Assembly (NCBI GenBank): GCA_013140405.1 | Contig: JABFSV010000292.1 | Span: 1-11,675, forward strand | Direction of reading: 5' to 3' | DNA length: 11,675 bases | Origin: Methyloglobulus sp. | GTDB taxonomy: Bacteria > Pseudomonadota > Gammaproteobacteria > Methylococcales > Methylomonadaceae | Part shown: piece by piece, positions 6,693-11,675 of the stretch | Numbering within the stretch: position 1 is the first letter of the stretch | Layout: the number at the start of each line of letters is the position of its first letter | Program-made: the position numbers and the translations under genes | The notes under the pieces: generated by a model | Database searches by the model: none | Told to the model about the DNA's origin: nothing | The model's input: the letters and a program-made list of their open reading frames with translations, nothing else

Positions 6693-7238
6693 ATGCACAT
6701 AAACCAACATTGGCTGAATGAAGCCACTCAAGTTTCTTCGCCTAATTTCGATGACCGGGCAAACCCGGACGATATTTCTTTGCTTGTCATCCACTGCATT
6801 AGCTTGCCGCCGGGGGAATTCGGCAACGCTTGCATAGATCAGCTATTCTGTAATCAACTTAATCCTGGCAAGCATCCTTATTTTAAGGAAATTTTTCAGC
6901 TCACAGTGTCATCCCATCTGCTTATTAAGAGAACGGGTGACATTGTGCAGTATGTGGCGTTTGACAAACGCGCTTGGCATGCGGGGCAATCTTGTTATGA
7001 AGGGCGCGAGCATTGCAATGATTTTTCCATAGGCATAGAACTTGAAGGGACGGAGATTGTCCCTTATACGGACGTACAATATGTGCAGCTTGCCGCTGTG
7101 GTTAAGACCTTGTTGGATGCCTATCCCAGTTTATCAACCGAACGGATAACCGGTCACAGCGACATCGCCCCAGCACGCAAGACTGACCCTGGCGAATCAT
7201 TTGACTGGCAGAAATTTTATTGTTTATTGGGAAAATAA
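6693..7238 (+). CDS. ampD: 1,6-anhydro-N-acetylmuramyl-L-alanine amidase AmpD
   Basis: AmpD is the cytosolic zinc amidase that removes the stem peptide from anhydroMurNAc-peptides during peptidoglycan recycling. In enterobacteria and pseudomonads its loss raises the inducers of AmpR-controlled beta-lactamase. The 181 residues cover the whole Amidase_2 domain. LLVIHCISLPPGEFG supplies zinc ligand His34, and SIGIELEGTE supplies catalytic Glu116. ITGHSDIAPARKTDPG supplies His155, Lys163 and zinc ligand Asp165, matching the Citrobacter freundii enzyme almost residue for residue. The family segment FDKRAWHAGQS is intact. The protein lacks a signal peptide, as expected for the cytosolic enzyme rather than AmiD. 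MltB, a producer of its substrate, is encoded about 1 kb away on the opposite strand. No ampE or ampR is adjacent. Confidence 0.97.
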   Translation: MHINQHWLNEATQVSSPNFDDRANPDDISLLVIHCISLPPGEFGNACIDQLFCNQLNPGKHPYFKEIFQLTVSSHLLIKRTGDIVQYVAFDKRAWHAGQSCYEGREHCNDFSIGIELEGTEIVPYTDVQYVQLAAVVKTLLDAYPSLSTERITGHSDIAPARKTDPGESFDWQKFYCLLGK

Positions 7239-7407
7239 TGTCACATTGATTAAGATATAAAAGAAGAACAAGCTAACAGTTTTGAGTGCTAAAGTGCTTA
7301 TATCCTGTAGCCAGTTTATTCTTTTTTACCGTTGATGATACGGATTATTTGCAGAATCTCTACCTTAACTACTGAATCGTAACGAGTTGGACGGAATCCT
7401 TAGCTTA

Positions 7408-8979
7408 ATGATGCTTATGTTAGATAAATCACAAATACAACTATTTTACAGAAATGCGAGTATAGCTTTGCTCGCCCTGTTTTTTCCTTCATTAACGATG
7501 GCGGCAGAAGAATTGGGAAAAGCCACTGCACAACCCATGGATTTGACTGGGGGGTGGGTGGGAACTATCGCCCTCATTTTATTTGCGGTTGCCTACTTTC
7601 TGGCGATGGTTGAAGAGGCGACCGAATTACGAAAATCAAAGCCTATGGTATTTGCTGCTAGCCTTATCTGGGTTTTAATTGCTGCCGTTTATGCCAATAA
7701 GGGCATCAGCGAGCAAGCGGGACAGGCGTTTCGTGCCACTCTGGAAGGCTATGCTGAACTGTTTTTGTTTATTATGGTTTCGATGACTTATCTTAATGCC
7801 ATGGAAGACCGGAGCGTGTTCGAAAGGTTACGGGTATGGTTGTTGAGCAAAAATTTCAGTTATCGCCAATTATTCTGGATCACTGGCTTCCAGGCGTTTT
7901 TTATTTCGTCTGTCTGCAACAATTTAACGACTGCCTTGCTGATGGGGTCAGTGATTGTCGCTATGGGCAAGGATAGCCCTCGATTTGTCACTTTATCCTG
8001 TATTAACGTGGTAGTGGCAGCCAATGCCGGAGGCTCGTTCAGTCCTTTTGGTGATATTACGACGCTTTTAGTCTGGCAAAAAGGCGTAGTGCCATTTAAC
8101 GATTTCTTTTCACTGTTGGTTCCAGCGCTGGTCAACTTGATTGTACCGGCTGCCATTATGCATTTCTTCATTCCCAAGGAAAGTCCGGCAGCACTCCTTG
8201 AATCTCAACCTATGAAGCGCGGCGGCTGGGTAATTATTGGTTTATTTGCCTTAACCATTGTTACCTCTGCCTGTTTCGAGAACTTCCTGAGCTTGCCACC
8301 TGCGGCAGGTATGATGCTTGGCCTGACCTATCTTAAGTTTTTCAGTTTTTACATGGAACAAGTCCCTGCACATGCAACTGATATTGAAGATGAGCAACCG
8401 ATTATCAAGGCTTCAGACAAACAAAACCAGCAAAAAGCAGTTGCCACAGATGAAAAGGCAGCTAAGTCCAGCTACATAGATTATTTTGCCCCCATGAAGG
8501 TAATGAACAAGCAAAAGAAGGCTCAGAATATTGATCAGCCTTTTGATGTTTTCCACACTGTTGCAAATTTAGAATGGGATACGCTGCTGTTTTTCTATGG
8601 TGTCATGGTCGCTGTTGGTGGATTAAGCTTTATCGGTTACTTGAGCTTGGCATCCGAGCTTTTGTACGTTGGGGTCGATCCGACAGTGGCCAATATCTTA
8701 GTCGGGATTGCCTCGGCTTTCGTCGATAACGGCACTATCATGTTGGCAGTATTGACGATGGCGCCCGATATTTCGCAAGGACAATGGCTATTGGTCACAT
8801 TGACTGCGGGTGTTGGTGGTAGTTTGTTGGCGGTCGGGTCTGCTGCTGGTGTTGGTCTAATGGGGCAAGCCAAGGGAGTGTATACCTTTACCAGCCATTT
8901 AAAATGGACTCCTGCAATCGCGTTAGGCTACATAGCAAGCATTGCCGCGCATTTTCTGATGAATGGGCGCTATTTCTAG
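7408..8979 (+). CDS. nhaD: NhaD-type sodium/proton antiporter
   Basis: An inner-membrane Na+(Li+)/H+ antiporter of the NhaD/ArsB-like ion-transporter group, probably serving sodium and pH homeostasis. A cleavable signal-like N-terminus (about residues 10-33, ending PSLTMAA) precedes roughly a dozen hydrophobic helices. Family motifs are present: SSVCNNLTTALLMGSVIVAMG, NAGGSFSPFGDITTLLVWQ, SAFVDNGTIMLAVLTM and VGSAAGVGLMGQAKG, with the charged and polar residues expected in the transport core. A hydrophilic loop of about 70 residues (8356-8570), rich in Lys, Gln and Asp, makes it somewhat longer than NhaD proteins I know. The frame extends back to a TTG at 7387. I prefer the ATG at 7408 (or 7411/7417) because it gives a normal signal sequence, although the ribosome-binding site is poor either way. 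The gene is 169 bases downstream of ampD. Confidence 0.92.
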   Translation: MMLMLDKSQIQLFYRNASIALLALFFPSLTMAAEELGKATAQPMDLTGGWVGTIALILFAVAYFLAMVEEATELRKSKPMVFAASLIWVLIAAVYANKGISEQAGQAFRATLEGYAELFLFIMVSMTYLNAMEDRSVFERLRVWLLSKNFSYRQLFWITGFQAFFISSVCNNLTTALLMGSVIVAMGKDSPRFVTLSCINVVVAANAGGSFSPFGDITTLLVWQKGVVPFNDFFSLLVPALVNLIVPAAIMHFFIPKESPAALLESQPMKRGGWVIIGLFALTIVTSACFENFLSLPPAAGMMLGLTYLKFFSFYMEQVPAHATDIEDEQPIIKASDKQNQQKAVATDEKAAKSSYIDYFAPMKVMNKQKKAQNIDQPFDVFHTVANLEWDTLLFFYGVMVAVGGLSFIGYLSLASELLYVGVDPTVANILVGIASAFVDNGTIMLAVLTMAPDISQGQWLLVTLTAGVGGSLLAVGSAAGVGLMGQAKGVYTFTSHLKWTPAIALGYIASIAAHFLMNGRYF

Positions 8980-9059
8980 AAATAAATGTTTTTGGTTCAT
9001 TCAGCATTCAGCCAACGGTTGATATGCTTTAGCCAATAATTTTTTAACGGGAGAAATAA

Positions 9060-9962
9060 ATGAACACACATGCCAAGGTAATCGCCTTATCGGGTTTGGT
9101 GATGTTGTTGTCTGCGTGCGGCTCTCAGCATAGGCCTTACAACTCATATCCCAGTAATGGTGGGTATTACCCTAATAGTGGATCGTATTATCCTAACAAT
9201 GGGGGATATAATTCCGGCTATAGTAATTACCCCAGTTATCCTAGTGGCGGCTCTTATTATCCAGGTTACGGAAATTATCAGAACCATCATAACCATTACC
9301 CTAGTTCATCAGGATATTGGGGTCAAGGCAAACCTTATAACGGGTACAATTCCAGTAATAATTACTATCAAAACAACAATAATTATTACAATAATCCTAA
9401 GCCTTATCCTTCTCATCCAACACCTAGCCACAACGGGCATCAGTATGGCAATTACCCGCCGCCAAGGGTAGATGGTCACACTGACCGAAGAATGTGGTAT
9501 GGGCAAAGCCAAGGCCACAACAATCGCCCGCCAGAGAGGAATGAATGGCAAGGCCGGGAACAACCGGAATCCAGGCCACGGCCTATGCCCAGTCGAGATG
9601 AGGTCAGGCGACCTGAGAGCGTGGAGGATCATCGTGGCGAATGGCAGGGTCGCCCAGAGCAAGCCCAACCAAGACCTGAACCCAGGCCGCGGCCTATGCC
9701 CAACCGTGAAGAGGTCAGGCAAGAACCAGTCAGGGTAGAAAGCCAACGCCCAGTTCCTAGCGGTTGGCAAAGTCGCCCTGAGCAGTCTCAACCAAGACCT
9801 GAGTCCAGGCCGCAACAGCCCGTTCAGGCTGAAAGGTATTCGCCGCCCCCACCTCCACCGCCAGCAAGGGAGTCGCAACCACAACCAAGGTCCGAAGCGC
9901 GAGAAGTTGATAACAGGAATCGCGATAACGAAAGACGTCAACAACGTCCAAGTAACAGGTAA
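9060..9962 (+). CDS. Low-complexity Tyr/Asn/Pro/Arg-rich lipoprotein, hypothetical
   Basis: A 300-residue predicted lipoprotein with no recognisable enzymatic domain. The signal MNTHAKVIALSGLVMLLSAC ends in a good lipobox with Cys20, and Gly21 at +2 suggests outer-membrane sorting. Residues about 25-135 are a Tyr/Asn/Gly/Pro/Ser array (YPSNGGYYPNSGSYYP and similar). Residues 160-255 carry three imperfect copies of a WQ-R-PEQ-QPRPE-RPRPMP-REEVR block, and residues 262-268 are seven prolines before a basic Arg/Gln tail. The ATG has a GGGAG ribosome-binding site six bases upstream. Such composition fits a disordered, wall-spanning or surface protein. The basic C-terminal half could bind peptidoglycan or other polyanions, but that is inference. 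Antisense and frame-shifted ORFs over this gene are by-products of its composition. Confidence 0.85.
   Translation: MNTHAKVIALSGLVMLLSACGSQHRPYNSYPSNGGYYPNSGSYYPNNGGYNSGYSNYPSYPSGGSYYPGYGNYQNHHNHYPSSSGYWGQGKPYNGYNSSNNYYQNNNNYYNNPKPYPSHPTPSHNGHQYGNYPPPRVDGHTDRRMWYGQSQGHNNRPPERNEWQGREQPESRPRPMPSRDEVRRPESVEDHRGEWQGRPEQAQPRPEPRPRPMPNREEVRQEPVRVESQRPVPSGWQSRPEQSQPRPESRPQQPVQAERYSPPPPPPPARESQPQPRSEAREVDNRNRDNERRQQRPSNR
9543..9830 (+). repeat. Three imperfect tandem repeats within the lipoprotein gene
   Basis: Copies begin near 9543, 9639 and 9762 (offsets of 96 and 123 bases, both multiples of three). They encode WQGREQPESRPRPMPSRDEVR, WQGRPEQAQPRPEPRPRPMP and WQSRPEQSQPRPESRPQQP variants (first copy at residues 163-183). 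DNA similarity is clear, for example CAACCAAGACCTGA in copies two and three, so the copies probably arose by internal duplication that preserved the frame. Confidence 0.75.
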
Positions 9963-9991
9963 AAAACTGTTTTTCAGAAGCCTGTAACACA

Positions 9992-10021
9992 TTCCCCTGT
10001 GTTTTCGACAAGGCAGGGGAA
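9992..10021 (+). terminator. Hairpin after the lipoprotein gene, possible 3'-end structure
   Basis: TTCCCCTG (9992-9999) and CAGGGGAA (10014-10021) form an 8-bp stem 30 bases after the stop codon. It could stabilise or end the lipoprotein mRNA. No T-tract follows, so it is not a standard intrinsic terminator. Confidence 0.3.
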
Positions 10022-10247
10022 GCCCGCCGGAATGCCAGTTTTATTATGTATTCGCCTTATTCGGGCAAGATAAAATCCCCTGCAAGAAGCTAATTTTCAG
10101 GTCGATGAGCGTGATCGCTCGCATCGGCAAATTTTTGCGATATAAGTTATTGTTCCAAAATAGCTTTCAACAGCCTGTTTAAGGTGATTGCATTTGCCCC
10201 GTGTATCGCCTAAACTTCGGCTCTGGCTTAAAACGTCATTTCGAACC

Positions 10248-10260
10248 GTTGTGGCACAAC
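10248..10260. promoter_or_regulatory. Perfect inverted repeat upstream of the 419-residue membrane protein gene (candidate operator)
   Basis: GTTGTG-G-CACAAC is a perfect 6-bp inverted repeat 45 bases before the ATG of the following gene. TATAAG, eight bases downstream of it (10269-10274), could serve as a -10 with TTGTGG inside the repeat as a poorly spaced -35 (15 bases). A repressor or activator site overlapping the promoter is possible. Confidence 0.35.
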
Positions 10261-10305
10261 TACCTGATTTATAAGATCGCTTAGATAACAACTATAAAAA
10301 ACGCG

Positions 10306-11565
10306 ATGGAAAATCGACTCCTTACCAAGCTAAAAAGCGGCGGAATTGGCCGTTTAATCAATATTGTCCAGACCCTGTTCGTCAGTTTGCTGCGAATCTG
10401 GTCTATCCCTATCGTGCTGCTGCTCAGTTTGGCATCAGGATTCACCACGTTTTATGGGATGTCCTACTTTATTACGCCCTGGATTGCGCTCATAATTACC
10501 GTTGCAATTCAATCTATTATCGTCATCTGTTCATTTGAGCTGGCGGGAATCCACTGTAAGGCCAATCGGTTACGCTATTTTAGCGTCGTGGTTTCGTTGA
10601 TTATTGCTTTTGTGGCCTCCATGTCGTTTTCTTATTTCAAATTCTATGAAATATCGGAACATGACACGATCCGCATCGACCGTATCAATGAAGTGGGGAG
10701 TCAGGTCGATGATTACTTAAAAAAACTGGTTGTGGTAAAAAGCGGTGTATTGGCCCAGCAAAAAATCGAACTGGAAAAGCTGGCAAAAGAAATGTCCCAA
10801 GCCTATTTTGGCTCTCATCCTGATATTCCGCCCCAATACAGAAATGAAGTCGGTGAGGGGCCGGTATGGCGGCATATCAACTCGATTTATCAGGATAAAA
10901 AGGCGCAGTTAGCCCAACTCGAACAGCAATTTAGCTTAGTTGACCAATCTGTGGCGACACTCCAAATGGGCCTTAACAAATTGGATAGTGATCCTAGTCA
11001 TAGCGAGCAAGCCTATCAAGAGATTTCCCAGGGTTTGCATAAAGTGCAACTGGAATTTAACCAGCTAACCGCTAAGTACCGCACCGATTTGCCTTCTGCG
11101 CCCATCCTGATGACTTATTCGCAGTTCACAGAAACGGTCAAGCCTTCCGTCAACAACTTGCCCAAATTTACCCTGTTCCCTTTGATTATCGCCGGAATGG
11201 TGGATTTTTTTACCGTGCTGCTCTCTTATCGCTTGGAATTTTCAGCGCCAGGGCCGTTGACTGAACAGGAAGAAGAGCTGGTTTTTGAATGCCTCAAGCA
11301 ATTCAGTGAATTCCGCATCAATGAAAATGATGCCGTGGAAATTATCATTGAAAAAACTGACATCGAACGCGCCCGACATTATGTCGATTGGCCGCGAATG
11401 TTTGCCGTCGGCTTGTTGCTAAGCCGTGGTTTTTTGCGTAAGGTGGATGAGCGGCGAGTGGAGTTTGCACCGAACCTTTATCCCTTGATTGCAGAGAAAA
11501 TGGGCGAAAAGTTACAAAAAATCAAAGCCCAAACTTCCGAACAAAATAGTACACGCAACGGTTAA
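10306..11565 (+). CDS. Four-helix membrane protein with long extracytoplasmic helical domain, unknown function
   Basis: I do not recognise this 419-residue protein. A basic amphipathic N-terminus (1-30) leads into three closely spaced membrane helices at about 31-50, 57-78 and 92-112. A polar, Gln/Glu/Lys-rich region (113-287) has strong helical and coiled-coil character, for example VLAQQKIELEKLAKEM and AQLAQLEQQFSLVDQSVATL. A fourth helix spans 288-308 (TLFPLIIAGMVDFFTVLLSY), followed by an acidic then basic soluble tail (309-419). With the basic N-terminus inside, the coiled coil would be periplasmic and the tail cytoplasmic. The layout (3 TM, coiled coil, 1 TM) resembles several uncharacterised bacterial membrane families, but I cannot name one with confidence. 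No clear ribosome-binding site precedes the ATG. The next ORF starts 3 bases after the stop, so the two are probably co-translated partners. Confidence 0.85.
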   Translation: MENRLLTKLKSGGIGRLINIVQTLFVSLLRIWSIPIVLLLSLASGFTTFYGMSYFITPWIALIITVAIQSIIVICSFELAGIHCKANRLRYFSVVVSLIIAFVASMSFSYFKFYEISEHDTIRIDRINEVGSQVDDYLKKLVVVKSGVLAQQKIELEKLAKEMSQAYFGSHPDIPPQYRNEVGEGPVWRHINSIYQDKKAQLAQLEQQFSLVDQSVATLQMGLNKLDSDPSHSEQAYQEISQGLHKVQLEFNQLTAKYRTDLPSAPILMTYSQFTETVKPSVNNLPKFTLFPLIIAGMVDFFTVLLSYRLEFSAPGPLTEQEEELVFECLKQFSEFRINENDAVEIIIEKTDIERARHYVDWPRMFAVGLLLSRGFLRKVDERRVEFAPNLYPLIAEKMGEKLQKIKAQTSEQNSTRNG

Positions 11566-11568
11566 GCT

Positions 11569-11675
11569 ATGAACCCAGAAAAATCGCCATTGGAGCTGTG
11601 GTTAGCGGAAATTAGCGCTAATGCCGATGCACTCAGCAATACCTGGGATCCAGGTTTTGATGGCGGTCGGCAAAT
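11569..11675 (+). CDS. Start of an unknown ORF, truncated by the window edge
   Basis: An ATG three bases after the preceding stop opens a frame through the last base without a stop (35 complete codons). It begins MNPEKSPLELWLAEISANAD and continues through WDPGFDGGRQ. It is acidic and soluble-looking with no signal peptide. Too little is visible to assign a family. Its spacing implies translational coupling to the membrane protein before it. Confidence 0.65.
   Translation, partial: MNPEKSPLELWLAEISANADALSNTWDPGFDGGRQ

Larger units (their letters stand above)
9963..10305. other. Gene-free stretch of 343 bases with several inverted repeats
   Basis: No supported CDS, tRNA or rRNA lies here. It holds a TTCCCCTG/CAGGGGAA hairpin (9992-10021), a second TCCCCTGC copy (10076-10083), a GAGCG-TGAT-CGCTC hairpin extended by CGAT/ATCG (10103-10126), a small GCAAA-TT-TTTGC repeat (10128-10139) and the GTTGTGGCACAAC palindrome (10248-10260). 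It must include the 3' end of the lipoprotein transcript and probably the promoter of the next gene; a small RNA is possible but unproven. Confidence 0.5.

Noticed and set aside
7239..7407. Possible cation-responsive riboswitch before nhaD
   Set aside because: The leader is long enough, but I see no strong stem architecture or terminator/anti-terminator; only a short AGTGCT direct repeat stands out.
8980..9059. Hairpin TTGGTT/AGCCAA between nhaD and the lipoprotein gene as a terminator
   Set aside because: The stem has six pairs including a G-T, a 12-base loop and no T-tract directly after it; too weak to call.
9309..9992. Long antisense ORF (227 codons) over the lipoprotein gene
   Set aside because: It mirrors the skewed codon composition of the sense gene, encodes an implausible Arg/Leu/Trp-rich then Ile/Val-rich product and has no ribosome-binding site, while the sense frame has a clear lipoprotein signal and GGGAG site.
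10225..10262. tRNA-like TTCGAA segment in the intergenic stretch
   Set aside because: No acceptor, D or anticodon arms could be fitted around it.
10097..10291. 64-codon minus-strand ORF in the gap before the membrane protein
   Set aside because: Composition (Ser/Arg/Cys-rich) is not protein-like, no ribosome-binding site is visible and I recognise no family; it overlaps the probable promoter of the plus-strand gene.

Overview
The window looks like ordinary chromosome from a gammaproteobacterium of moderate GC. The evidence is the lpoA-yraN-diaA cluster at the left edge (also clustered in Escherichia coli), an MltB-type lytic transglycosylase, an AmpD with the classical active site, and an NhaD-type antiporter. 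A methanotroph/methylotroph relative (Methylococcales) is possible, but this is an impression from the gene mix and nothing here proves it. No mobile element, CRISPR array, rRNA or tRNA was found.

Layout. Bases 1-1791 (+) hold the 3' part of lpoA, yraN and diaA, tightly packed. Bases 1800-4026 (-) hold a convergent unit read from right to left: a membrane-anchored mono-heme c-type protein, nadC (4-base ATGA overlap) and a flavin-reductase-like protein. Bases 4072-4530 are AT-rich and contain one small membrane-protein ORF (-). Bases 4531-6500 (-) hold pyrF and then mltB, with a 12-bp palindrome in the gap upstream of mltB. Divergent from pyrF, bases 6501-7238 (+) hold ampD behind a structured leader. 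nhaD (7408-8979, +) and a Tyr/Asn/Pro-rich lipoprotein (9060-9962, +) follow. A 343-base gene-free stretch (9963-10305) has several inverted repeats. It precedes an unrecognised four-helix membrane protein with a long extracytoplasmic helical domain (10306-11565, +), which is closely followed by an ORF running off the right edge.

How the genes relate. Cell-envelope functions recur: LpoA (activator of PBP1A), MltB (glycan-strand cleavage releasing anhydro-muropeptides), AmpD (cytosolic recycling of those muropeptides), a cell-envelope lipoprotein and a sodium/proton antiporter. NadC, PyrF and the flavin reductase are cofactor/nucleotide housekeeping genes. PyrF and NadC both deal with phosphoribosyl nucleotides, though they lie in different transcription units.

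The least explained parts are the heme membrane protein encoded ahead of nadC, the 419-residue membrane protein with its close downstream partner, and several short near-perfect palindromes in promoter-like positions. I found no clear evidence of a complete new system; these are leads only.
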